Source of the DNA: Pleurodeles waltl
Lineage: Eukaryota > Chordata > Amphibia > Caudata > Salamandridae
Assembly (NCBI RefSeq): GCF_031143425.1
Contig: NC_090441.1
Location: 225,862,928-225,926,927 of the forward strand
DNA: 64,000 bases
Reading direction: 5' to 3'
The position numbers and the translations under genes were made by a program. Positions 45,364 through 57,299 of the stretch are shown here, in pieces. The notes below the pieces were generated by a model. That model was not told where the DNA came from and did not search any database. It saw nothing but the letters and a program-made list of their open reading frames with translations. How positions within the stretch are numbered: position 1 is the first letter of the stretch; every line of letters begins with the position of its first letter.

Positions 45364-45694
45364 GCCCACTGCTTGGTCCTGGGGAGTGCAAAGCCACAGT
45401 CTCTGAAGTGGGTGGTATGCCCACTGCTTGGTCCTGGGGAGTGCAAGGCCACAGTCTCTCAAGTTGGTGGTATGCCCACTGCTTGGTCCTGGGGAGTGCA
45501 AGGTCACAGTCTCTCAAGTGGGTGGTTTGCCCACTGCTTGGTTCTAGGGATTGCAAAGCCATAGTCCCTCAAGTGGGTGGTTTGCCCACTGCTTGGTCCT
45601 GGGGAGCACAAAGCCACAGTCTCTCAAGTGGGTGGTTTGCCCACTGCTTGGGTCCTGGGGAGTGCAAAGCCACAGTCTCTCTAGTGGGTGGCTC
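45364..45694. repeat. 55-bp minisatellite, six units
   Basis: The GCCCACTGCTTGG phase point recurs at 45364, 45419, 45474, 45529, 45584 and 45639, always 55 bp apart, with a few substitutions between units. It lies in the antisense-gene 3' region of the Harbinger element. Confidence 0.95.
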
Positions 45695-45700
45695 CTACAC

Positions 45701-45913
45701 TGGTTCTGGAGGGGACTTTGTGCCCAGTGTGCTTCATCCTGCCAAGGATAGGGTGAGTGGATGCCTTCTTCCAATGGTTCTGGAGGGCGCTTGGTGCCCA
45801 GTGTGCTTCATCCTGCCAAGGATAGGGTGAGTGGATGCCTTCTTCCACTGGTTCTGGAGGGGGCTTTGTGCCCAGTGTGCTTCATCCTGCCAAGGATAGG
45901 GTGAGTGGATGCC
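45701..45913. repeat. 74-bp minisatellite interrupted by element D
   Basis: TGGTTCTGGAGG recurs at 45701, 45775 and 45849 (74-bp period). The third unit is broken at ATGCC|, continues at 57209, and a further unit start is seen at 57218. It marks the exact insertion point of element D. Confidence 0.92.
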
Positions 45914-48907
45914 TGTAGGAGGCTGGACTGGCTTGTAGTGAGTACCAAGGGGTACTTGCACCTTGCACCAGGCCCAGTTATCCCTTATTAGTGTATAGGG
46001 TGTCTAGCAGCTTAGGCTGATAGATAATGGTAGCTTAGCAGAGCAGCTTAGGCTGAACTAGGAGACGGGTGAAGCTAGTACAGTACCACTTAGTGTCATA
46101 TGCACAATATCATAAGAAAACACAATACACAGTTATACTAAAAATAAAGGTACTCTATTTTTATGACAATATGCCAAAGTATCTTAGAGTGTACCCTCAG
46201 TGAGAGGATAGGAAATATACACAAGATATATATACACAATAGCAAAAATATGCAGTATAGTCTTAGAAAACAGTGCAAACACTGTATAGTTACAATAGGA
46301 TGCAATGGGGAAACATAGGGATAGGGGCAACACAAACCATATACTCCAAAAGTGGAATGCGAACCACGAATGGACCCCAAACTTATGTGACCTTGTAGAG
46401 GGTCGCTGGGACTATTAGAAAATAGTGAGAGTTAGAAATATAACCCTCCCCAAGACCCTGAAAAGTGAGTGCAAAGTGCACTAAAGTTCCCCTAAGGACA
46501 AAGTAGTCGTGTTAGAGGAATAATGCAGGAAAGACACAAACCAGCAATGCAACAACTGTGGATTTCCAATCTAGGGTACCTGTGGAACAAGGGGACCAAG
46601 TCCAAAAGTCACAAGCAAGTCGGAGATGGGCAGATGCCCAGGAAATGCCAGCTGCGGGTGCAAAGAAGCTTCAACTGGATAGAAGAAGCTGAGGTTTCTG
46701 CAGGAACGAAAAGGGCTAGAGACTTCCCCTTTGGTGGACGGATCCCTCTCGCCTTGGACAGTCGTGCAGAAGTGTTTTCCCGCCAAAAGGACGCCAACAA
46801 GCCTTGCTAGTCGCAAATTATGCGTTTGGCGTTTTTGGACGCTGCTGGGGCCCAGGAGGGACCAGGAGGTCGCAAATTGGACCTGAAGAGAGAGGGGACG
46901 TCGAGCAAGACAAAGAGCCCTCACTGAAGCAGGTAGCTCCCGGAGAAGTGCCAGAAACAGGCACTACAAGGATGCGTGAAACGGTGCTCGCTGAAGTTGC
47001 ACAAAGGAGTCCCACGTCGCCGGAGACCAACTTAGAAAGTCGTGCAATGCAGGTTAGAGTGCTGTGGAACCAGGCTTGGCTGTGCACAAAGGATTTCTGC
47101 CGGAAGTGCACAGGGGCCGGAGTAGCTGCAAAGTCGCGGTTCCCAGCAATGCAGCCCAGCGAGGTGAGGCAAGGACTTACCTCCACCAAACTTGGGCTGA
47201 AGGGTCACTGGACCGTGGGGGTCACTTGGACAGAGTCGCTGGATTCGAGGGACCTCGCTCGTCGTGCTGAGAGGAGACCCAAGGGACCGGTAATGCAGCT
47301 TTTTGGTGCCTGCGGTTGCAGGGGGAAGATTCCGTCGACCCACGGGAGATTTCTTCGGAGCTTCTGGTGCAGAGAGGAGGCAGACTACCCCCACAGCATG
47401 CACAAGCAGGAAAACAGTCGAGAAGGCGGCAGGATCAGCGTTACAGAGTTGCAGTAGTCGTCTTTGCTACTATGTTGCAGGTTTGCAGGCTTCCAGCGCG
47501 GTCAGCAGTCGATTCCTTATCAGAAGGTGAAGAGAGAGATGCAGAGGAACTCGGCTGAGCTCATGCATTCGTTATCTGAAGTTTCCCCAGAGACAGAGAC
47601 CCTAAATAGCCAGAAAAGAGGGTTTGGCTACCTAGGAGAGAGGATAGGCTACTAACACCTGAAGGAGCCTATCACAAGGAGTCTCTGACGTCACCTGGTG
47701 GCACTGGCCACTCAGAGCAGTCCAGTGTGCCAGCAGCACCTCTGTTTCCAAGATGGCAGAGGTCTGGAGCACACTGGAGGAGCTCTGGACACCTCCCAGG
47801 GGAGGTGCAGGTCAGGGGAGTGGTCACTCCCCTTTCCTTTGTCCAGTTTCGCGCCAGAGCAGGGGCTAAGGGGTCCCTGAACCGATGTAGACTGGCTTAT
47901 GCAGAATTGGGCACATCTGTGCCCAACAAAGCATTTCCAGAGGCTGGGGGAGGCTACTCCTCCCCTGCCTTCACACCATTTTCCAAAGGGAGAGGGTGTC
48001 ACACCCTCTCTCAGAGGAAGTTCTTTGTTCTGCCATCCTGGGCCAGGCCTGGCTGGACCCCAGGAGGGCAGATGCCTGTCTGAGGGGTTGGCAGCAGCAG
48101 CAGCTGCAGTGAAACCCCAGGAAGGGCAGTTTGGCAGTACCAGGGTCTGTGCTACAGACCACTGGGACCATGGGATTGTGCCAACTATGCCAGGATGGCA
48201 TAGAGGGGGCAATTCCATGATCATAGACATGTTACATGGCCATATTCGGAGTTACCATTGTGAAGCTACATATAGGTAGTGACCTATATGTAGAGCATGC
48301 GTGTAATGGTGTCCCCGCACTCACAAAGTTCAGGGAATTGGCTCTGAACAATGTGGGGGCACCTTGGCTAGTGCCAGGGTGCCCTCACACTAAGTAACTT
48401 TGCACCTAACCGTTACCAGGTAAAGGTTAGACATATAGGTGACTTATAAGTTACTTAAGTGCAGTGTAAAATGGCTGTGAAATAACGTGGACGTTATTTC
48501 ACTCAGGCTGCAGTGGCAGGCCTGTGTAAGAATTGTCAGAGCTCCCTATGGGTGGCAAAAGAAATGCTGCAGCCCATAGGGATCTCCTGGAACCCCAATA
48601 CCCTGGTACCTCAGTACCATATACTAGGGAATTATAAGGGTGTTCCAGTAAGCCAATGTAAATTGGTAAAAATGGTCACTAGCCTGTTAGTGACAATTTG
48701 GAAAGAAATGAGAGAGCATAACCACTGAGGTTCTGATTAGCAGAGCCTCAGTGAGACAGTTAGTCACTACACAGGTAACACATTCAGGCACACTTATGAG
48801 CACTGGGGCCCTGGGTTACCAGGGTCCCAGTGACACATACAACTAAAACAACATATATACAGTGAAAAATGGGGGTAACATGCCAGGCAAGATGGTACTT
48901 TCCTACA
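45914..48907 (-). repeat. 3' LTR of element D
   Basis: 2,994 bp, same length and order as LTR1: polyadenylation palindrome near 46137-46160, CpG-rich stretch about 46700-47500, hairpin train about 47800-48830. One hairpin unit lies at the U3 end, against three in the 3,146-bp non-autonomous LTRs. Confidence 0.93.
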
Positions 48908-48937
48908 CAACCCCCCCCCAAACGAAGGACAATAAGA

Positions 48938-51900
48938 CTAGCCATGACCTGATGAGTCTTCATTGTCTAAGTGGAAATATCTGGAGAGTCCATCTGCATT
49001 GGAGTGGCTACTCCCAGGTCTATGTTCCACTGTATAGTCCATTCCCTGTAGGGATATGGACCACCTCAACAATTTCGGATTTTCACCTTTCATTTGTTTT
49101 AGCCAAAGTAGAGGTTTGTGGTCTGTCTGAACAATGAAGTGAGTGCCAAACAGGTATGGCCTCAACTTCTTCAGAGCCCAGACCACAGCAAAGGCCTCCC
49201 TCTCAATGGCAGACCAATGCTTTTCTCTAGGGGTCAACCTTCTACTAATAAAAGGAACAGGTTGATCCTGGCCCTCAGAATTAAGTTGTGATAGGACTGC
49301 CCCTACTCCTAATTCAGATGCATCAGTTTGGACATAGAATGTTTTAGAGTAACAAGGGCTTTTCAGGACAGGTGCAGAGCACATGGCCTGCTTCAGCTCC
49401 TCAAAAGCTTTCTGACAGTTTGCTGTCCATAATACCTTTTTAGGCATTTTCTTGGATGTGAGGTCATTAAGAGGGGCTGCAATGGAGCCATAGTTCTTAA
49501 TGAACCTCCTGTAATACCCAGTGAGGCCTAGGAAGGCTCTCACCTGAGTCTGAGTGGTAGGGGGAACCCAATCAATAATAGTTTGGATTTTCCCCTGAAG
49601 TGGTGCAATCTGTTCCCCACCAACAAGGTGTCCCAGATAAACCACCTTACCCTGCCCTATCTGGCACTTTGAAGCCTTGATAGTGAGGCCTGCCTTTTGC
49701 AGGGCCTCCAAAACTTTCCATAGGTGGACCAGGTGATCATCCCAGCTGGAGCTAAAGACAGCTATATCGTCCAAATATGCTGCACTGAAAGCTTCCAGCC
49801 CTTGCAGGACTGTGTTCACCAACCTCTGAAAAGTGGCAGGTGCATTTTTCAAACCAAAAGGCATTACAGTAAACTGGTAATGTCCTCCAATGGTAGAAAA
49901 TGCAGTCTTAGGTTTAGCATCTTCTGATAATTTGATCTGCCAATACCCTGCAGTCAAATCAAAAGTGCTTAGATACTTGGCAGATGCCAGTGTATCTATA
50001 AGCTCATTTGCCCTGGGTATAGGGTGAGCATCAGTTTTGGTTACCAAGTTGAGACCTCTATAGTCTACACAAAACCGCATTTCCTTCTTTCCATCTTTGG
50101 AATGGGGTTTTGGTACCAGTACCACAGGAGAAGCCCATGGACTGTCAGAGTGCTCAACCACTCCTAGTTCTAACATTTTCTGGACCTCTTGCTTTATGCA
50201 GTCCCTGACATGGTCAGGCTGCCTATAGATCTTACTTTTGACAGGTAAACTGTCTCTAGTATCTATAGTGTGCTCACACCAAGAAGTGGTACCTGGCACA
50301 GTAGAGAAGAGTTCAGAGAATTGATCTAGGAGATTTATGCATTTATCTTTCTGCTCAGCAGTAAGACAATCAGCCAAAACTACACCTTCCACAAGAGCAT
50401 CTTGTTCTGTGGAAGAGAAGAGATCAGGTAGAGGATCACTGTCTTCTTCCTGTCCCTCATCAGTTGCCATGAGCAGGGTGAGATCAGCCCTGTCATAGTA
50501 GGGTTTCAGGCGGTTGACATGGAGCACCCTAAGGGGACTCCTGGCAGTGCCTAAGTCAACTAAATAGGTGACTTCTCCCTTCTTTTCAACAATTGTGTGG
50601 GGACCACTCCATTTATCTTGGAGTGCTCTTGGGGCCACAGGCTCCAAGACCCACACTTTCTGCCCTGGTTGGTACTGAACCAAAACAGCCTTCTGATCAT
50701 GCCATTGCTTCTGGAGCTCTTGGCTGGCCTGAAGGTTTTTACTGGCCTTTTTCATGTACTCAGCCATCCTTGATCTGAGGCCAAGTACATAATCCACAAT
50801 ATCCTGCTTAGGAGCTTTCAAAGGTTGTTCCCAACCCTCCTTTACAAGTGTGAGTGGACCCCTAACAGGGTGTCCAAAAAGAAGTTCAAAGGGGCTGAAG
50901 CCCACTCCTTTCTGGGGTACCTCCCTGTAGGCAAAAAGGAGGCATGGTAGAAGGATATCCCATCTGCTGCGGAGTTTTTCAGGGAGACCCATAATCATGC
51001 CTTTGAGAGTTTTATTAAATCTCTCCACCAGTCCATTTGTTTGTGGATGATAGGGTGTTGTGAACTTGTACGTTACACCACACTCCTTCCACATGGCCTT
51101 TAAGTATGCAGACATGAAATTGCTTCCTCTGTCTGATACCACTTCCTTTGGGATGCCCACCCTGGAAAATATTCCGAGGAGGGCCTTTGCCACTGCAGGT
51201 GCTGTAGTGGTCCTTAAAGGAATAGCTTCAGGATATCTTGTGGCATGGTCCACTACCACCAAGATAAACCTATTGCCTGAAGCAGTAGGAGGGTCAAAGG
51301 GGCCAACTATGTCAACCCCTACCCTTTCAAAGGGAACCCCAACCACCGGCAGTGGAAGAAGGGGTGCCTTTGGGGTGCCTCCTGTCTTGCCACTGGCTTG
51401 ACAGGTTTCACAGGACTTACAAAATTCCTTTGTGTCCTCAGACATCCTAGGCCAATGAAACAGGGGAACAAGCCTGTCCCAAGTTTTCATTTGTCCTAGA
51501 TGCCCAGCTAAGGGAATGTCATGTGCCAGTGTTAGGAGGAACTTTCTGTACTCCTGAGGAATCACTAATCTCCTGGCAGCTCCAGGTTTAGGATCCCTAT
51601 GCTCAGTGTACAAGAGGTTGTCCTCCCAGTAAACTCTCTGAGAGTCACTGACATCCCCATTAGCCTGTTTGACAGCTTGCTGTCTGAGACCCTCTAATGT
51701 GGGACAGGTTTGCTGTGCCACACTCAGCTCCTCTCTGGCAGGCCCCCCTTCACCCAAAAGCTCAGCAGTGTCTGCTTCCAGCTCCTCTGGTGTAGGTTCT
51801 GCACAGGGAGGGAATTCTTCTTCCTCAGAAGTAGAATCCACTGTAGAGGGAGGGATAGTAGGAAGTGGTTTGCTTCTACTAGCCCTAGCTTTAGGGAGCA

Positions 51901-53937
51901 CTTGGTCCATTGTTCCAGGATCCAAGCTTCCCTGTCCTTTTTGCTTTTTGGCCTGAGCCCTTGTCAAAGCAAAAATATGCCCTGGGATGCCCAGCATTGC
52001 TGCATGGGCCTCCAACTCCACATCTGACTAAGCTGATGTCTCCAAATCATTCCCTAATAGACAGTCTACAGGTAAATCTGAAGCTACCACAACTTTCTTT
52101 GGACCAGTATCTCCCCCCCCCAGTTGAGATTAACAACAGCCATGGGGTGGCTAAGTGTGTTGTTGTGAGCATCGGTTACTTGGTACTGGTGACCAAGTAG
52201 GTGTTGTTCAGGGTGGACCAGTTTCTCTATGACCATAGTCACACTGGCACCAGTGTCCCTGTAGGCCTGAACCTCAACACCATTTATTAGGGGTAGCTGC
52301 TTGTACTTATCCATATTAAGGGGACAAGCAACTAAGGTGGCTAAATCAATAGCCCCCTCAGAGACTAACACAGCCTCTGTGGCCTCCCTAACAAGGCCAA
52401 CCCCAACTAAATTACCAAAAGTGAGCCCAGCTACTCCCTTGGATTGGCTATTAGTAGGTTTGCTCCCACCACCACTGCTATTAGTAGGGACACTAGGTGT
52501 AGCAGTAGGGGTTGTAGTGGTAGGAGCAGTGGTGCCTTTCTTTGGACAACTGGGATCTGTTGTCCAATGGCCTTTTATTTTACATAAATAGCACCATGGT
52601 TTCTTTTCCTTGTTCTGATTAAAGGAGGATTTGGACCCACCACCCCCACCAGAGTGTTTTTGTGGGCCTGATGAAGACTCATTTTTAGATTTGTCCCCAC
52701 CCTTGTCTGAAGACTTACCATCCTTCTTTTTGTTGCCATCTTTGTCACCCCCTGTATGAACTTTTCTGTTCACTCTTGTTCTGACCCATTTGTCTGCCTT
52801 CTTTCCCAATTCTTGGGGAGAGGTCAGATCAGAGTCCACCAAGTACTGGTGCAACAAATCAGACACACAATTATTAAGAATATGCTCTCTCAGGATTAAG
52901 TTATACAGGCTGTCATAATCAGTAACTTTACTGCCATGTAACCACCCCTCCAAGGCCTTCACTGAATGGTCAATGAAATCAACCCAGTCTTGTGAAGACT
53001 CCTTTTTGGTCTCTCTGAACTTTATCCTGTACTGTTCAGTGGTTAAGCCATAACCATCCAGGAGTGCATTCTTAAGAACTTGGAAATTATTAGCATCATT
53101 TTCTTTCACAGTAAGGAGCCTATCCCTACCTTTTCCACTAAATGATAGCCATAGGATAGCAGCCCACTGCCTTTGAGGGACATCCTGTACAACACAGGCC
53201 CTCTCAAGTGCAGCAAACCACTTGTTAATGTCATCCCCCTCCTTATAAGGGGGAACTATCTTGTGCAGATTCCTGGAATCATGCTCTTTTGCAGGATGAC
53301 TATGGGGAATACTGCTGCTGCCACCATGGGTTTCTAAACCCAACTTCTGTCTTTCCTTCTCTAGTTCAAAAGACTGTCTATCCAAATCCAGCTGTTGCTT
53401 TTTAAGCTTCAGTCTGGTTTGTTCCACCCTCAACTTATTGAGTTCCCTCTCTAACATTCTGTCATCAGGGTTGGTAGGAGGGACATTCTTAGATACAGAG
53501 GTATGATGTGAATGAACAGAAGGAGACCTGTCCCTTACAGAAGCCACCCTAACAGCTTGGTTAACAGAAACATTACTACCAGTATGGTGAGAATAAATGC
53601 TTTTGCTATGATGTGAGACAACACTATTTGTATGGTGTGGCTCATCATCATTACCAACTATGCTAGACTGCCTAGTAATGGGCAGGCTAGGAAGTTTCTT
53701 TCCTGAATCTTTTCCTGGGGGAGTCCCTGAATCAGATTGAGAACTATTAGGTACTTTTTCAACAGATGAGGCACCTATGGCCTTATCCTGTTCTCTAAGC
53801 ATGTTAAGTAACAGTTCCAAGGAAGGATTCTTCCCTACACTCAAACCTCTCTCTATACAGAGACTCCTTGCTCTTTTCCAGCTAAGGTTGTCATATGCAA
53901 GTTTGGACAGATCAACATTGTGGCCTGTGCCAGACAT
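48938..53937 (-). pseudogene. gag-pol: element D gag-pol, nearly complete
   Basis: Gag starts MSGTGHNVDL at 53937 and runs without a stop through the coiled coil, capsid block, SCAN-like domain (52780-53031), zinc knuckle CYLCKIKGHW (near 52590) and protease AYRDTGAS (near 52260). A 2-bp length change after the G-run at about 52109-52113 shifts the frame, and a TAG at 52028-52030 replaces the Trp of SAWSDVE. From there to TAG at 48938 the frame is open: integrase zinc finger, D-D-35-E core (VDIVGPF, VSDRGS, LVERF), GPY/F-like block, RT (MPFGLKNAP, YLDD) and RNase H. In Gag the position that is TGA in A and B is a Ser codon here. It is the best-preserved copy of the family in the window, and gene order and single-frame layout are as in A. 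Confidence 0.94.
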
Positions 53938-54209
53938 TTTTAGAGAGAGTTAAAGTGATAGTAAAAGATAAAAAGTTTGTCAGAGCTTTTAGAAAGACAG
54001 AGAAAAAAAACTTTTAAAACTTTTTAGAACTTTTTAGAAAGTTAGAAGTACTTTTTAGCACTTAGAAAAGAGTGAAAAGAGGAAATGCAAAACTTTTTGG
54101 CTATGTGTATGTACACTGACCTTGTTTTGTATATTTTTCTCTTATGAAAAGTACAATGACAAGAGTGGTAAGTAGTCTCAAAGCACTTATCCCACCACTG
54201 CACAACCAA

Positions 54210-57203
54210 TGTAGGAGGCTGGACTGGCTTGTAGTGAGTACCAAGGGGTACTTGCACCTTGCACCAGGCCCAGTTATCCCTTATTAGTGTATAGGGTGTC
54301 TAGCAGCTTAGGCTGATAGATAATGGTAGCTTAGCAGAGCAGCTTAGGCTGAACTAGGAGACGGGTGAAGCTACTACAGTACCACTTAGTGTCTTATGCA
54401 CAATATCATAAGAAAACACAATACACAGTTATACTAAAAATAAAGGTACTCTATTTTTATGACAATATGCCAAAGTATCTTAGAGTGTACCCTCAGTGAG
54501 AGGATAGGAAATATACACAAGATATATATACACAATAGCAAAAATATGCAGTATAGTCTTAGAAAACAGTGCAAACACTGTATAGTTACAATAGGATGCA
54601 AGGGGGAAACATAGGGATAGGGGCAACACAAACCATATACTCCAAAAGTGGAATGCGAACCACAAATGGACCCCAAACCTATGTGACCTTGTAGAGGGTC
54701 GCTGGGACTATTAGAAAATAGTGAGAGTTAGAAATATAACCCTCCCCAAGACCCTGAAAAGTGAGTGCAAAGTGCACTAAAGTTCCCCTAAGGACAAAGT
54801 AGTCGTGTTAGAGGAATAATGCAGGAAAGACACAAACCAGCAATGCAACAACTGTGGATTTCCAATCTAGGGTACCTGTGGAACAAGGGGACCAAGTCCA
54901 AAAGTCACAAGCAAGTCGGAGATGGGCAGATGCCCAGGAAATGCCAGCTGCGGGTGCAAAGAAGCTTCTACTGGACAGAAGAAGCTGAGGTTTCTGCAGG
55001 AATGAAAAGGGCTAGAGACTTCCCCTTTGGTGGACGGATCCCTCTCGCCTTGGAGAGTCGTGCAAAAGTGTTTTCCCGCCGAAAGGACGCCAACAAGCCT
55101 TGCTAGTTGCAAATTGTGCGTTTAGCGTTTTTGGACGCTGCTGGGGCCCAGGAGGGACCAGGAGGTCGCAAATTGTACCTGAAGAGAGAGGAGACGTCGA
55201 GCAAGACAAAGAGCCCTCACTGAAGCAGGTAGCTCCCGGAGAAGTGCCAGAAACAGGCACTACGAGGATGCGTGAAACAGTGCTTGCCGAAGTTGCACAA
55301 AGGAGTCCCACATCGCCGGAGACCAACTTAGAAAGTCGTGCAATGCAGTTTAGAGTGCCGTGGACCCAGGCTTGGCTGTGCACAAAGGATTTCCGCCGGA
55401 AGTGCACAGGGGCCGGAGTAGCTGCAAAGTCGCGGTTCCCAGCAATGCAGCCCAGCGAGGTGAGGCAAGGACTTACCTCCACCAAACTTGGGCTGAAGGG
55501 TCACTGGACCGTGGGGGTCACTTGGACAGAGTCGTTGGATTCGAGGGACCTCGCTCGTTGTGCTGAGAGGAGACCCAAGGGACCGGTAATGCAGCTTTTT
55601 GGTGCCTGCGGTTGCAGGGGGAAGATTCCGTCGACCCACGGGAGATTTCTTCGGAGCTTCTGGTGCAGAGAGGAGGCAGACTACCCCCACAGCATGCACA
55701 AGCAGGAAAACAGTCGAGAAGGCGGCAGGATCAGCGTTACAGAGTTGCAGTAGTCGTCTTTGCTACTATGTTGCAGGTTTGCAGGCTTCCAGCGCGCTCA
55801 GCAGTCGATTCCTTATCAGAAGGTGAAGAGAGAGATGCAGAGGAACTCGGCTGAGCTCATGCATTCGTTATCTGAAGTTTCCCCAGAGACAGAGACCCTA
55901 AATAGCCAGAAAAGAGGGTTTGGCTACCTAGGAGAGAGGATAGGCTACTAACACCTGAAGGAGCCTATCACAAGGAGTCTCTGACGTCACCTGGTGGCAC
56001 TGGCCACTCAGAGCAGTCCAGTGTGCCAGCAGCACCTCTGTTTCCAAGATGGCAGAGGTCTGGAGCACACTGGAGGAGCTCTGGACACCTCCCAGGGGAG
56101 GTGCAGGTCAGGGGAGTGGTCACTCCCCTTTCCTTTGTCCAGTTTCGCGCCAGAGCAGGGGCTAAGGGGTCCCTGAACCGGTGTAGACTGGCTTATGCAG
56201 AATTGGGCACATCTGTGCCCAACAAAGCATTTCCAGAGGCTGGGGGAGGCTACTCCTCCCCTGCCTTCACACCATTTTCCAAAGGGAGAGGGTGTCACAC
56301 CCTCTCTCAGAGGAAGTTCTTTGTTCTGCCATCCTGGGCCAGGCCTGGCTGGACCCCAGGAGGGTAGATGCCTGTCTGAGGGGTTAGCAGCAGCAGCAGC
56401 TGCAGTGAAACCCCAGGAAGGGCAGTTTGGCAGTACCAGGGTCTGTGCTACAGACCACTGGGACCATGGGATTGTGCCAACTATGCCAGGATGGCATAGA
56501 GGGGGTAATTCCATGATCATAGACATGTTACATGGCCATATTCGGAGTTACCATTGTGAAGCTACATATAGGTAGTGACCTATATGTAGTGCACGCGTGT
56601 AATGGTGTCCCGCACTCACAAAGTTCAGGGAATTGGCTCTGAACAATGTGGGGGCACCTTGGCTAGTGCCAGGGTGCCCTCACACTAAGTAACTTTGCAC
56701 CTAACCTTTACCAGGTAAAGGTTAGACATATAGGTGACTTATAAGTTACTTAAGTGCAGTGTAAAATGGCTGTGAAATAACGTGGACGTTATTTCACTCA
56801 GGCTGCAGTGGCAGGCCTGTGTAAGAATTGTCAGAGCTCCCTATGGGTGGCAAAAGAAATGCTGCAGCCCATAGGGATCTCCTGGAACCCCAATACCCTG
56901 GGTACCTCAGTACCATATACTAGGGAATTATAAGGGTGTTCCAGTAAGCCAATGTAAATTGGTAAAAATGGTCACTAGCCTGTTAGTGACAATTTGGAAA
57001 GAAATGAGAGAGCATAACCACTGAGGTTCTGATTAGCAGAGCCTCAGTGAGACAGTTAGTCACTACACAGGTAAAACATTCAGGCACACTTATGAGCACT
57101 GGGGCCCTGGGTTACCAGGGTCCCAGTGACACATACAACTAAAACAACATATATACAGTGAAAAATGGGGGTAACATGCCAGGCAAGATGGTACTTTCCT
57201 ACA
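54210..57203 (-). repeat. 5' LTR of element D
   Basis: 2,994 bp, from TGTAGGAGG to TTTCCTACA, followed by target duplicate ATGCC. The primer-binding-site position lies just below 54210 on the minus strand (CCAACCAC...-like complement, one base different from copy A). Confidence 0.93.
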
Positions 57204-57299
57204 ATGCCTTCTTCCACTGGTTCTGGAGGGGGCTTTGTGCCCAGTGATGCAGTACTTGGGGGGTGCCAGGTCACAGTCCCTTACCTGGGTGTCAGAGCC

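Larger units (their letters stand above)
45914..57203 (-). mobile_element. element D: full-length Gmr1-like retrotransposon with ATGCC target duplication
   Basis: 11,290 bp, minus strand. Both LTRs are 2,994 bp (45914-48907 and 54210-57203), with TGTAGGA/TCCTACA ends. The 5 bp ATGCC precede (45909-45913) and follow (57204-57208). The internal region is 48908-54209. By eye the two LTRs differ at about 38 positions (about 1.3%), so the insertion is comparatively recent. Its target is a minisatellite inside a Harbinger transposon. Confidence 0.95.

Noticed and set aside
45364..45913. regular 55-bp and 74-bp repeats resembling a CRISPR array
   Set aside because: Units are contiguous tandem repeats with no unique spacers, in a vertebrate transposon.
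46804..47457. 217-codon open frame antisense to the LTR, also present at 55100-55753 and partly at 14620-15153
   Set aside because: It is open only in near-identical young LTRs, lies in CpG-rich leader sequence that favours long chance frames, is broken in LTR1-LTR3, and the two D copies differ by many amino-acid-changing substitutions.
47712..48230. 172-codon minus-strand frame in the LTR (also at 56008-56526), possible accessory protein
   Set aside because: It spans the hairpin train and low-complexity CCCC/GGGG palindromes; frames are open on both strands there, as expected from inverted repeats, and older LTRs do not keep it.
45914..57203. possible env gene in the long LTRs or after RNase H
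   Set aside because: No signal peptide, transmembrane or fusion segment follows RNase H; the polypurine tract begins within about 15 bp of the stop.
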